Shown one piece after another: positions 17,416 through 25,118 of a DNA stretch of 33,305 nucleotides. The notes under the pieces are model-generated. The model did not search any database. It was not told where the DNA came from and was given only the letters and a program-made list of their open reading frames with translations. The position numbers and the translations under genes were made by a program. The DNA is from Alphaproteobacteria bacterium. GTDB taxonomy: Bacteria > Pseudomonadota > Alphaproteobacteria > RF32 > CAG-239. Each line of letters opens with the position of its first letter. Position 1 is the first letter of the stretch. The stretch spans positions 1 through 33,305 of the forward strand of contig JAFTLF010000092.1 in assembly GCA_017452885.1 (NCBI GenBank), given 5' to 3'.

Positions 17416-17437
17416 TGTCGGGGCATTTTATGCGACA
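17416..17437 (+). other. Small hairpin right after rpsO
   Basis: TGTCG (17416-17420) pairs with CGACA (17433-17437) around a 12-nt loop, starting 4 nt after the rpsO stop. No T-run follows, so it is more likely a 3' stability or processing element than a terminator. Confidence 0.35.
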
Positions 17438-17440
17438 TTT

Positions 17441-17528
17441 AGAGCAATTTTACATGGTTTCAAAAAATTTATGTACGTCGTTGTACACTAAAGGTTTTTT
17501 CGCCGTTAAAATTTACTTTGTTTGCTCT
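17441..17528 (+). repeat. TGTAC-tip hairpin, copy B (rpsO-pnp)
   Basis: TGTAC (17472-17476)/GTACA (17483-17487) close a GTCGTT loop. TTT (17468-17470)/AAA (17490-17492) and six A (17462-17467)/six T (17495-17500) continue the stem. AATTTTA (17446-17452)/TAAAATT (17507-17513) and the ends AGAGCAA (17441-17447)/TTGCTCT (17522-17528) extend it, though these last two left arms overlap by two bases. The left side shares GCAATTTTAC with copy C. Confidence 0.65.
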
Positions 17529-17546
17529 CATAAAAAGCCCCTTTTT

Positions 17547-17633
17547 CTGACGATGAAAATGTCAGGCTGAATTTTGGAACTGCGGGGAATGAGTTTCCGC
17601 GGTTCTTTTTATGAAAATCCTGCATGGGGCAGG
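17547..17633 (+). promoter_or_regulatory. Structured pnp leader with attenuator-like hairpin
   Basis: Three hairpins precede pnp. CTGAC (17547-17551)/GTCAG (17561-17565) comes first. GAACTGCGG (17577-17585)/CCGCGGTTC (17597-17605) is followed by five T (17606-17610), the form of an intrinsic terminator. CCTGC (17619-17623)/GCAGG (17629-17633) comes last. Polynucleotide phosphorylase is known to control its own leader after RNase III cleavage in enterobacteria; a similar role here is inference. Confidence 0.5.
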
Positions 17634-17665
17634 TGAGGTTATATGGATAAGAAAGGTAGAGAAAT

Positions 17666-19786
17666 ATGATCGATTTTAAAGAATGCCGCAAGGAAATGGA
17701 ATGGGGCGGCCGTAAATTAGTGTTGGAAACAGGTAAAATTGCAAGACAGGCAACCGGTGCTGTACTTGTTACTTATGGTGAAACAAAGGTTATTGCAACG
17801 GTATGTGCTGCAAAAGAAATGAAAGCAGATCAGGATTTCTTTCCTTTGACAGTTAATTATCAGGAAAAATATTATGCAACCGGCAAATTGCCTGGTGGCT
17901 TTATGAAACGTGAAGGTAAGCCGTCGGAGCGTGAAGTTTTGGTTTCTCGCTTGATTGATCGACCGATACGTCCTTTGTTTCCAGATGCTTTCAAAAATGA
18001 AGTTCAGATTATTTGTACAGTTTTGGGGCATGACCAGGAAACAGATTCTGATATTCCATCTATGATTGCGGCTTCGGCTGCGTTGGCTGTTTCCGGTATT
18101 CCTTTCTTGGGGCCAATTGCCGGTGCTAAAGTTGGGTATAAGAATGGTGAATATATTTTGAATCCAACTATTGAACAGCTTAAAGATACTGATTTGGAGT
18201 TGGTTGTTGCCGGTACGTCAGAAGGTGTTTTAATGGTTGAATCCGAAGCTCAAGAATTGTCTGAAGAAACAATGCTTGGTGCAGTTATGTTCGGTTTTGA
18301 GAACTTCCAGAGTGTTATTAATTTGATTAAAGAACTCAAAGAAGATGCCGGCAAAGAAGCTTGGGAAGCTCCGAAATTTCCAGAAGAATATGGTGCATTG
18401 TATGCTCGCATTGAAAAAGATTTTGGCAGTAAGTTTGAAGAAGCTTTCAAGGAAACAGACAAACTTAAACGCGGTACTTTGGTTGGTCAGGCATCTGAAG
18501 AAGTAAAAGCTTCAATTGATCCGGAAAATGAAATTGAGATGCGTTATGTCGGTGATGCAATTGAGCAGTTGATGCACAAAGTTGTTCGTGAAAAGGTTTT
18601 GACAACCGGACATCGTATTGACGGGCGTGATACTAAGACGGTTCGCCCGATACAGTGTCAGGTTGATGTTTTGCCGACAGCGCATGGTTCTGCTTTGTTT
18701 ACCAGAGGTGAAACACAAGCTTTGGTTGTTACCACATTGGGTACCGGAGAAGATGCTCAGATTGTTGATGGTTTGATGGATGAGTATAAAGAAGACTTTA
18801 TGCTTAATTATAACTTTCCGCCATTTTCCGTTGGTGAATGCGGAAGAATTGGTAGTCCGGGTCGTCGCGAAATCGGTCATGGTAAATTAGCATGGCGCGC
18901 TATTCATCCGATGATGCCGAAAGATAAGGATTCTTTTCCTTATACGGTTCGCGTTGTTTCGGAGATTATGGAATCTAATGGCTCATCTTCAATGGCAACG
19001 GTTTGTGGTACTACAATGTCATTGCAAGCGGCCGGTGTTCCGTTGGCAAAACCAGTTGCAGGTATTGCCATGGGGTTGATTAAGGAAGACGATGGTCGTG
19101 TTGCTGTCTTAACAGATATTCTGGGTGACGAAGATCATTTGGGTGATATGGACTTTAAAGTTGCCGGTACTAAAGATGGTGTAACTGCTTTGCAGATGGA
19201 TATTAAAATTACATCCATTACCAAGGATATTATGCAGACAGCTTTGGCGCAAGCTCATGAAGGTCGTATTCATATTTTGGGTGAAATGGCAAAGGCAATT
19301 TCAGAAGCTCGTCCGCATGTATCGGATAAGGCTCCTCGGATTGTTGCTATTAAGATACCGGTTGATAAAATTCGTGAAGTTATCGGTACCGGTGGTAAGG
19401 TCATTCGAGAGATTGTTGAAAAAACTCATACCAAGATTGATATATCCGATGACGGTATTGTCAAAATTGCTTCCATGAAGAAAGAAGAAGGTGATGCAGC
19501 CCTTGAATGGATTATGGGGATTGTTGCAGAGCCGGAGGAAGGCAAGATTTATCACGGTGTTGTTACCAAGGTTATGGATTTTGGTGCATTTGTTCGTTTT
19601 CTGGGGACAACCGAGGGCTTGGTACATATTTCTGAAATTAAACCCGAGCGTATTGCTACTGTTTCAGAGTTTTATAAAGAAGGTGATTCGATTTGGGTTA
19701 AATGTATGGGGGCAGATAATCGAGGTAAAATTCGGTTATCGGCCAAAAGAGTCAATCAGGAAACCGGTGAGGATCTTGAAAAATAG
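17666..19786 (+). CDS. pnp: Polyribonucleotide nucleotidyltransferase (PNPase)
   Basis: Phosphorolytic 3'-5' exoribonuclease of the RNA degradosome; 706 residues. Two RNase PH domains: the first about 10-225 ([20 protein letters not shown]), the second about 320-545 with [26 protein letters not shown] and [21 protein letters not shown] domain (about 560-610) reads [11 protein letters not shown], where GTGG replaces the usual GSGG. An S1 domain (about 625-695) follows. GAAAGGTAGAG precedes the ATG. The leader holds an attenuator-like hairpin; TGTAC-tip copy C and a terminator follow. Stop is TAG. Confidence 0.97.
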   Translation: MIDFKECRKEMEWGGRKLVLETGKIARQATGAVLVTYGETKVIATVCAAKEMKADQDFFPLTVNYQEKYYATGKLPGGFMKREGKPSEREVLVSRLIDRPIRPLFPDAFKNEVQIICTVLGHDQETDSDIPSMIAASAALAVSGIPFLGPIAGAKVGYKNGEYILNPTIEQLKDTDLELVVAGTSEGVLMVESEAQELSEETMLGAVMFGFENFQSVINLIKELKEDAGKEAWEAPKFPEEYGALYARIEKDFGSKFEEAFKETDKLKRGTLVGQASEEVKASIDPENEIEMRYVGDAIEQLMHKVVREKVLTTGHRIDGRDTKTVRPIQCQVDVLPTAHGSALFTRGETQALVVTTLGTGEDAQIVDGLMDEYKEDFMLNYNFPPFSVGECGRIGSPGRREIGHGKLAWRAIHPMMPKDKDSFPYTVRVVSEIMESNGSSSMATVCGTTMSLQAAGVPLAKPVAGIAMGLIKEDDGRVAVLTDILGDEDHLGDMDFKVAGTKDGVTALQMDIKITSITKDIMQTALAQAHEGRIHILGEMAKAISEARPHVSDKAPRIVAIKIPVDKIREVIGTGGKVIREIVEKTHTKIDISDDGIVKIASMKKEEGDAALEWIMGIVAEPEEGKIYHGVVTKVMDFGAFVRFLGTTEGLVHISEIKPERIATVSEFYKEGDSIWVKCMGADNRGKIRLSAKRVNQETGEDLEK

Positions 19787-19803
19787 TTGTTTCTCCGGTA
19801 TCT

Positions 19804-19879
19804 AAGGCAATTTTACGGGAATGGAAAATAGTGTATTACTATTGTATACTAAAAATTTTCCATTCCTATGGATTGTCTT
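19804..19879 (+). repeat. TGTAC-tip hairpin, copy C (3' of pnp)
   Basis: AAGGCAAT (19804-19811)/ATTGTCTT (19872-19879) with one G-U pair form the base. GGAATGGAAAAT (19818-19829)/ATTTTCCATTCC (19855-19866) form a perfect 12-bp middle. The tip is TGTAT (19832-19836)/GTATA (19844-19848), with C replaced by T on both sides so pairing is kept through G-U pairs. The strongest stem of the four copies. Confidence 0.7.
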
Positions 19880-19920
19880 ATTCGCATACGCAATCTGATT
19901 GTTTTTGCGTTTTTAATAAA

Positions 19921-19946
19921 CCGCTAAAGAAATTTGGCGGTTTTTT
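19921..19946 (+). terminator. Intrinsic terminator of pnp
   Basis: CCGCTAAA (19921-19928) pairs with TTTGGCGG (19933-19940), one T-G pair, around a GAAA tetraloop, followed by six T. A textbook intrinsic terminator. Confidence 0.88.
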
Positions 19947-19986
19947 ATTGCTTTATGTTTAGGTTTTGATTGACGAAAAAGAATAA

Positions 19987-20021
19987 TAATGCTTAAATCT
20001 TTTCAACTTACGTAAGCATTA
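19987..20021. promoter_or_regulatory. Inverted repeat upstream of the small membrane-protein gene
   Basis: TAATGCTTA (19987-19995) and TAAGCATTA (20013-20021) are perfect inverted arms over 17 nt. The right arm overlaps a 10-bp palindrome, CTTACGTAAG (20007-20016). It lies 38 bp before the next ATG and could be an operator or a leader hairpin; no T-run follows. Confidence 0.4.
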
Positions 20022-20058
20022 GTTCTTTAAGAATATGTCTAATCACTAATAATTATAT

Positions 20059-20367
20059 ATGGAAACTAACTCATTAATCGCATTAATTTTATTTTTTGTA
20101 GCAAGTGTTGCTTGTGTCGGTTTTAAGATTGCTCATATTATCCGGCGGGTCAGAATGCAGAAAAGGCAGGTTGTGGTTGCTCGTGTTAAAAATTTTGAAA
20201 ACGGAGTATGGATGTGCAAGTTTTTTCTGTATGGTAACCATGTAGGTTTTTTTGTTCGTAAGCCATCTGGTGATAGAGTAAATGCCTATGTGGTTGGTTA
20301 TGATGAAAAAAAACAGATTTACAAGCTTAAGGAGCTGAAAACGTCTAAACAATTAGGGTGTATGTAA
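20059..20367 (+). CDS. Small single-pass membrane protein, unknown function
   Basis: 102 residues, not recognised. One hydrophobic helix spans about residues 5-25 (SLIALILFFVASVACVGF), followed by a basic stretch (RRVRMQKRQ), predicting an N-terminal anchor with a cytoplasmic body by the positive-inside rule. The rest reads as alternating strands (VVVARVKNFENGVWMCKFFLYG, VGFFVRKPSGDRVNAYVVGY), like a small beta-barrel. No catalytic motif. No Shine-Dalgarno site is visible before the ATG. It stands between the pnp terminator and its own terminator (20385-20426), so it forms a single-gene unit. Coding is supported by strand periodicity and clean flanks, not homology. Confidence 0.6.
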   Translation: METNSLIALILFFVASVACVGFKIAHIIRRVRMQKRQVVVARVKNFENGVWMCKFFLYGNHVGFFVRKPSGDRVNAYVVGYDEKKQIYKLKELKTSKQLGCM

Positions 20368-20384
20368 ATCATGTTAATGGAATT

Positions 20385-20426
20385 ACAAGGTCTTGTCGGT
20401 GGGTTGCCGAAGACCTTGTTTGTTTA
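20385..20426 (+). terminator. Terminator before rplY
   Basis: ACAAGGTCTT (20385-20394) pairs perfectly with AAGACCTTGT (20410-20419), with an inner CGG/CCG, followed by TTGTTTGTTT-type sequence. It starts 18 bp after the small membrane-protein stop. Confidence 0.75.
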
Positions 20427-20434
20427 AAAAATCC

Positions 20435-20463
20435 TTGAAAAGCTGAAAAAAATGATGTATGAG
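20435..20463 (+). promoter_or_regulatory. Candidate rplY promoter
   Basis: TTGAAA (20435-20440) and TATGAG (20458-20463) are separated by 17 bp. The -10 overlaps the perfect 12-bp palindrome TGAGTCGACTCA (20460-20471), which contains two GANTC sites, the CcrM methylation target in alphaproteobacteria. Confidence 0.55.
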
Positions 20464-20469
20464 TCGACT

Positions 20470-20504
20470 CACCTGTTGTGGCACCCCTGGAGGCCAGATA
20501 GGTG
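20470..20504 (+). promoter_or_regulatory. Structured rplY leader, candidate autoregulatory site
   Basis: CACCT (20470-20474) pairs with AGGTG (20500-20504), and inside it TGGC (20479-20482) pairs with GCCA (20493-20496). The stem lies at the predicted transcript start and 27 nt before the rplY ATG. bL25 binds 5S rRNA, and ribosomal-protein leaders often mimic the rRNA target; that reading is inference. Confidence 0.4.
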
Positions 20505-20531
20505 TGTTTATATATATAAAGGAATTTTACT

Positions 20532-20822
20532 ATGGTAAATATTACATTTAATGCTGAAAAGCGTGAGAAAGCAGGTAAGGGGGCAGCTCGTGCATGTCGT
20601 CGTGAGGGGCGTGTTCCTGCCGTTATTTATGGCGGTAAAAAAGAAACAGTTATGATTTCTTTGCATCCTGTTGAATTGGAAAAAGCTTTGGATACCGTTG
20701 GTTTTTATGATGCGGATATTGAAGTTGTTTTGGACGGCAAAAAGATTAAAGTTTCTTGCCAAGATGTGCAATTCCATCCGGTTAGCGATGCTCCATTGCA
20801 CGTAGACTTCCTTCGTAAATAA
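20532..20822 (+). CDS. rplY: Large ribosomal subunit protein bL25, short form
   Basis: 5S rRNA-binding protein of the 50S, 96 residues. GKGAARACRREGRVPAVIYGG near the N-terminus and VQFHPVSDAPLHVDFLRK at the end are diagnostic. It stops exactly where the C-terminal CTC domain would start, so it resembles the enterobacterial short form. The roughly 200-residue two-domain form is more usual in alphaproteobacteria. AAAGGA precedes the ATG, and the stop is a clean TAA with no continuing CTC-like frame seen. TGTAC-tip copy D follows. Confidence 0.9.
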   Translation: MVNITFNAEKREKAGKGAARACRREGRVPAVIYGGKKETVMISLHPVELEKALDTVGFYDADIEVVLDGKKIKVSCQDVQFHPVSDAPLHVDFLRK

Positions 20823-20843
20823 AACGTATTTAGGCTTTCTAAT

Positions 20844-20920
20844 ACAGATTTTGCGGGGTGATGAAATGCTTATGTACTTTTTTGTACACTCCGCTTTCAT
20901 CACCCTTAATTGTTATTTGT
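20844..20920 (+). repeat. TGTAC-tip hairpin, copy D (rplY-pth)
   Basis: ACAGAT (20844-20849)/ATTTGT (20915-20920) with one G-U pair may form the base. GGGTGATGAAA (20856-20866)/TTTCATCACCC (20895-20905) form an 11-bp middle. GC (20868-20869)/GC (20893-20894) follow. The tip is TGTAC (20873-20877)/GTACA (20884-20888) around six T. Arm sequences differ from the other copies while the tip is retained. Confidence 0.7.
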
Positions 20921-20993
20921 AAGGTACAAGTTTTGCTTTATTTGCAGTAGTTAATTTGAGAATTCTATTTTTAGGATTTTTGTAGAGAGTTCA

Positions 20994-21578
20994 ATGTTTC
21001 TTATCGTAGGTTTGGGTAATCCGGGAATTGAGTACGCAGGTACAAGGCATAATGTCGGTTTTATGGTGGCAGATGCTTTGGCGCAGGCTTATAATTTTAG
21101 TGCTTTTCGAGATAAGTTTGACGGGGAAATTGCCGAGGGTAAAATCGGCGGAGAAAGAGTTTATTTGCTCAAGCCGCAAACTTATATGAATTTATCCGGT
21201 AATGCAGTTGTAAAAGCCGCTCATTTTTATAAAATCTTACCTGAAAATATTGTTGTTATACACGATGATTTGGATTTGCCGGTGGGGAAAATTAAGGCTA
21301 AACTCGGTGGTGGTGCCGGTGGTCACAATGGTCTTAAATCGATAGATGCGGCAATATCGTCTAATTATAATAGAATTCGTATAGGAGTCGGGCATCCGAA
21401 AGGCGGTGGGGAAGTTGTTGTTAATTATGTTTTGTCGCGTTTCGGCAAGTCTGAGGCAGAATTATTGAATGAAAATATTGATATTGTTGTTAAAACAATT
21501 GATGTTTTGGTAACAAAAGGAATCGCTGCTTTTTCAAATAAAATTGGCGATTTACAAAAGAAAAGTAAGGAGCAATAA
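20994..21578 (+). CDS. pth: Peptidyl-tRNA hydrolase
   Basis: Releases tRNA from peptidyl-tRNA dropped by stalled ribosomes; 194 residues. GLGNPGIEYAGTRHNVGFM carries Asn9 and catalytic His19. LLKPQTYMNLSG (about 58-69), HDDLDLPVGK (90-99) and GGAGGHNGLKSI complete the signatures. The Shine-Dalgarno site is weak (AGAG). Follows rplY, the usual bacterial pairing, and is followed by ychF after 1 nt, so pth and ychF are surely cotranscribed. Confidence 0.96.
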   Translation: MFLIVGLGNPGIEYAGTRHNVGFMVADALAQAYNFSAFRDKFDGEIAEGKIGGERVYLLKPQTYMNLSGNAVVKAAHFYKILPENIVVIHDDLDLPVGKIKAKLGGGAGGHNGLKSIDAAISSNYNRIRIGVGHPKGGGEVVVNYVLSRFGKSEAELLNENIDIVVKTIDVLVTKGIAAFSNKIGDLQKKSKEQ

Positions 21579-21579
21579 T

Positions 21580-22689
21580 ATGGGGTTTAATTGTGGTATT
21601 GTCGGTTTGCCGAATGTTGGAAAATCAACACTTTTTAATGCCTTGACGCAGACAATTGCAGCTCAGGCGGCTAATTTTCCTTTTTGTACAATTGAACCCA
21701 ACACCGGACGAGTGGCTGTTCCGGATAAGCGTTTGGATAAATTGGTTGAAATGGTACAACCTAAATCTGTGGTGCCGACGCAATTGGAATTTGTGGATAT
21801 TGCCGGTTTGGTTAAAGGAGCATCCAAAGGTGAAGGGTTAGGAAACCAATTTTTGGCAAATATTCGGGAAGTTGATGCAATAATTCATGTTTTGCGTTGT
21901 TTTGAAAATGAAAATATTACCCATGTTGAAGGGTCGGTTGATCCTGTTCGAGATGCTGAAATTGTTGAAACAGAATTGATGATTGCTGATTTGGAATCTT
22001 TGGAAAAAAGGTTTGATCAGGCGCAGAAAAAAGCTCGTGGCGGTGATAAAGAAGCGATTGTTAATGTGAATGTTATGGAGCCGATTATTGCAGCCCTTAA
22101 GGCAGGAAAACCTGCTCGTACGGCTAAGCCGGATGATTCAAATAAAGATGCTGTTAAGGTTTATAAAATGCTTCAATTACTTACATCTAAGCCGGTTTTG
22201 TATGTTTGTAATGTTGATGAAGAATCGGCGGCTCAGGGTAATGAATTTTCTAAAAAGGTTTTTGAAAAAGCTAAAGCTGAAAATGCTCAGGCTGTGATTA
22301 TTTCTGCAGGAATTGAATCAGAAGTGGCTCAGCTTGAATCAGAAGAAGAAAAACGTGAATTTTTGGATGCCCTTGGGTTATCGGATACTGGTTTAACAAA
22401 AATTATCCGCGCCGGATATGATCTTTTAGGTTTGCAAACTTATTTTACAGCCGGTCCGAAAGAGGTTCGTGCATGGACTTTTATTAGAGGATCTAAGGCT
22501 CCGCAATGTGCCGGCATAATTCACTCTGATTTTGAACGCGGTTTCATCCGCGCAGAAACAATCTCTTATGATGATTATGTTAAATTAGGAGGTGAGCAGG
22601 CTTGTAAAGAGGCCGGTAAAATGCGTAGCGAAGGAAAAGAGTATGTGGTGCAGGATGGGGATTTGTTAAACTTTTTATTTAATGTTTAG
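21580..22689 (+). CDS. ychF: Redox-regulated ATPase YchF (Obg-like)
   Basis: Universally conserved ribosome-associated P-loop ATPase of the Obg family; 369 residues. G1 GLPNVGKS is at 9-16, the switch region reads NFPFCTIEPN, G3 is DIAGLVKGA, and the C-terminal TGS domain contains TYFTAGPKEVRAW and SDFERGFIRAE. An upstream in-frame ATG (21544) lies inside pth; AAGGAG at 21567-21572 supports 21580. Operon with pth. Stop is TAG. Confidence 0.97.
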   Translation: MGFNCGIVGLPNVGKSTLFNALTQTIAAQAANFPFCTIEPNTGRVAVPDKRLDKLVEMVQPKSVVPTQLEFVDIAGLVKGASKGEGLGNQFLANIREVDAIIHVLRCFENENITHVEGSVDPVRDAEIVETELMIADLESLEKRFDQAQKKARGGDKEAIVNVNVMEPIIAALKAGKPARTAKPDDSNKDAVKVYKMLQLLTSKPVLYVCNVDEESAAQGNEFSKKVFEKAKAENAQAVIISAGIESEVAQLESEEEKREFLDALGLSDTGLTKIIRAGYDLLGLQTYFTAGPKEVRAWTFIRGSKAPQCAGIIHSDFERGFIRAETISYDDYVKLGGEQACKEAGKMRSEGKEYVVQDGDLLNFLFNV

Positions 22690-22743
22690 ACAATAATCTC
22701 AAGCATTAATTTTGCTATATGCTAGGGTATAGGGGGAAAGAAA

Positions 22744-23205
22744 ATGCGTTTGGCTTTGTTTCAGCCGGATATTCCGCAAAATACCGGAACAATGATGAGG
22801 TTGTGTGCCTGCGTTGATTTGCCGATAGATATTATAGAACCTTGTGGTTTTATTTTTAATGATAAGGCAATGCGTCGTGCCGGTATGGATTATTTGGATA
22901 TGGTTGATTATCGTAGACATGATTCGTGGAATGCGTTTTTGCAATATCGAGCAGAACATCCTGAAAAATACGGACGAATTGTTCTTTTGACTACTCATGC
23001 AAGTGAGCCGTATGTGAATTTTGAATTTCAGGAAAATGACATTATTTTAATGGGAAGAGAATCTGCCGGTGTTCCGGAAGAGGTGCATAATATTGCAGAT
23101 GCACGTTTGATTATTCCGATGAATGAAAAAGCTCGTTCAATTAACGTTGCCGTTTCCGCAACGATGGTGGTTGGCGAAGCATTGCGACAGACACGTTGGC
23201 GTTAG
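22744..23205 (+). CDS. trmL: tRNA (cytidine(34)-2'-O)-methyltransferase TrmL (SPOUT)
   Basis: Methylates the ribose of nucleotide 34 in certain leucine tRNAs using SAM; 153 residues, exact family size. PDIPQNTGTMMRLCACV (8-24), the SAM knot GRESAGVP (104-111) and IPMNEKARSINVAVS (124-138) are diagnostic of TrmL/YibK. A GGGGGA purine run precedes the ATG. It is 54 bp after ychF and probably cotranscribed. Convergent with the minus-strand 601-residue gene. Stop is TAG. Confidence 0.94.
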   Translation: MRLALFQPDIPQNTGTMMRLCACVDLPIDIIEPCGFIFNDKAMRRAGMDYLDMVDYRRHDSWNAFLQYRAEHPEKYGRIVLLTTHASEPYVNFEFQENDIILMGRESAGVPEEVHNIADARLIIPMNEKARSINVAVSATMVVGEALRQTRWR

Positions 23206-23238
23206 AGTTCATCCAGTTTTTGCTTGTTGTGACAAAGA

Positions 23239-25044
23239 TTATCGGCTTTTTGAAAGACCCATAATTTCACGAGCGATACGTTGAGAAGGCGCATATTTTT
23301 CGATTTCTTCTTTTTTAGGAGTGCGAGGTGTCGGCTCTTTTCCTTCTTCACGATCTTTCTTAGAAAGCCTTTCTGTTGAGAAGAAAGTTTGAGCATCGTA
23401 TTCGGTCAGATGTTTTTCAACTTTTTTACGACGTTGTTCAGGTGTTTCTTCAGCTTTGGAGCTTTCACTGCCATATTCAATGTAGAAGTTTAGAGAGGCT
23501 TTCATTGCATTTTTATAAGCGGCAGTTGCTTTCTTGACTTTTTGCGCAGATTCGTTTGCTTCCAGAGCAGCTTGAGCTTGTTCTATTGCTTCTTTGTCTT
23601 TGCTTCTTTTAGCATTTTTAAGCTCATTTTTCAGACGATTGTACTCCGGATCTTTTTCCGCTTCAACGTTAGCTTTGTTAAATTCTGCAGCACTTTTCTT
23701 TAGTGCAGCTCCGAGTTCTTGACGTTTTTTGGGAATATAAAGTTTTAGGATGTCTTTATATTCGGGATATTCTTTCAATTCTTCAAGTTGAGGAGCATTG
23801 TTCATCTTTAAATCTTTTTCAAGACAAGCGAGATATAATCTGGCTTTATATTCCGGATGCTCTTCAAATTTTCCGAAATTAATTGCTTTATGTCCCAGAT
23901 TTATTGCGGTTTGGCACAAAGTGCGAAATGTTTGAATATCTCCTTCGACGGCAACTGAATTGCGTGAAGAAAAAACCATTTTGTCATCACCATTGCGAAA
24001 GCACAAGCGTTCGGGATGTTCGGTATCTTCGTATTCATCAAATTGGGTTTTGACGGTTTGATTGGCTTCGTTTACTGCTTTGCGAACCTCATCTTTCCAA
24101 CCATTGTCGGGAGAGGAATTATCGTCCACTTTGTCATCAACATGTAGGTTGTTATCATCTTGAGATGGTTGATATTCATTTACAAATTTGACTTTATCAT
24201 CTGCGTTCCAGAAATCTTCAGTAAGTTGTATACGAGCCTGAAGATTACCGGAACATTTATTGAGTAACTTTTGCAATAAAATAATGTCAGCGCTGTTATT
24301 GCGATCATCGCGATGTCCTGCATTAATATCTTTTAGTGCTAATCTGGCAAATTGCTGATCTATTCGGTGTTGTCCGTCAATATCTGCAGCTGAAAAATAA
24401 GGTGATTTTTGATTAACGCGATTATTTAACTCTTCGAGAGAATCTGCTTGCATTGCTTCAAAAATTATTTTGTTACTTACTGTTGCACAATCAAGTCGGT
24501 TACGTTCGGTCAATGATTGGGTATTTACTTTAACGGTAAAGCCTGCATTAGATAAAGCTTGTCCTAAATCTTTTTTTACTTCTCCATAAGATTGGCCACC
24601 TAATTGTTCAAAAATATAGGCATTGTTTCCTTCAATGGCCAATGTCATCATGTGGGCAACTCCATATCCTGAGGTAGCAATAGGGATGAGAGTTTTTTTG
24701 TATTTATTCGATAGTTTTATACCTTGGATGGCAGTGATGAGGTTTTTTAGATTTTCTTCAGCATTACTTTTATCAATTGGCATAGCAGTGCAAAGCAATA
24801 TGTCGTTTGCGGAGCTTTGTTGCTCGTTTAGGGCTGTGGCAAGATTATTAGGGAGTTGTGAATCGGCAAAATCGCAATTAAAGTATTTGGCAGCTTCGCG
24901 CATGACATGATTTTCTGCAACCAGAGTCATGCCGCCGTTATATTCGTTGGGCTGATTAGCGATGAAGCTATTTAATTCGTTAACTTCTCTTTGTTTGTCT
25001 TCTGTTTTTCCATCGGCTGTTGCCGGATATACTAAATAGGGCAT
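23239..25044 (-). CDS. 601-residue protein with a possible CE-clan cysteine protease core
   Basis: Not recognised as a named family. Residues about 115-195 resemble a ULP1/YopJ-like (CE clan) catalytic core: His131 at the start of a hydrophobic strand (GVAHMMTLAIEG), Glu146 ending the next (AYIFEQLGG), Gln176 (NTQSL), then Asp185-Cys186 (DCATVSNKII). The order and rough spacing fit clan proteases, deubiquitinases and acyltransferases, but the Gln-to-Cys gap (10 residues) exceeds the six of yeast Ulp1. Residues about 420-530 are charged, helical and Lys/Glu/Ala-rich, likely coiled coil, with a basic Pro/Lys tail. There is no signal peptide or membrane helix. GGAGAA precedes the ATG by 5 nt. 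Catalytic role is inference; host-directed effector or polymer-processing enzyme are both open. Confidence 0.55.
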   Translation of the reverse strand: MPYLVYPATADGKTEDKQREVNELNSFIANQPNEYNGGMTLVAENHVMREAAKYFNCDFADSQLPNNLATALNEQQSSANDILLCTAMPIDKSNAEENLKNLITAIQGIKLSNKYKKTLIPIATSGYGVAHMMTLAIEGNNAYIFEQLGGQSYGEVKKDLGQALSNAGFTVKVNTQSLTERNRLDCATVSNKIIFEAMQADSLEELNNRVNQKSPYFSAADIDGQHRIDQQFARLALKDINAGHRDDRNNSADIILLQKLLNKCSGNLQARIQLTEDFWNADDKVKFVNEYQPSQDDNNLHVDDKVDDNSSPDNGWKDEVRKAVNEANQTVKTQFDEYEDTEHPERLCFRNGDDKMVFSSRNSVAVEGDIQTFRTLCQTAINLGHKAINFGKFEEHPEYKARLYLACLEKDLKMNNAPQLEELKEYPEYKDILKLYIPKKRQELGAALKKSAAEFNKANVEAEKDPEYNRLKNELKNAKRSKDKEAIEQAQAALEANESAQKVKKATAAYKNAMKASLNFYIEYGSESSKAEETPEQRRKKVEKHLTEYDAQTFFSTERLSKKDREEGKEPTPRTPKKEEIEKYAPSQRIAREIMGLSKSR

Positions 25045-25118
25045 AATGCTTCTCCAAGGTTGCTTTCATGACATAATATTATCATAACAAACTTGTTTTG
25101 TCCAATATTTTGTCATAA

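Noticed and set aside
15635-20920. TGTAC-GTACA sites as repressor operators
   Set aside because: They lie 3' of genes, away from the identified promoters, and the unrelated arms are complementary, which a simple operator would not need. Not fully excluded.
15635-20920. The four hairpins as ordinary intrinsic terminators
   Set aside because: Copies A and C are followed by separate, better terminators, and most copies lack a T-run after the stem.
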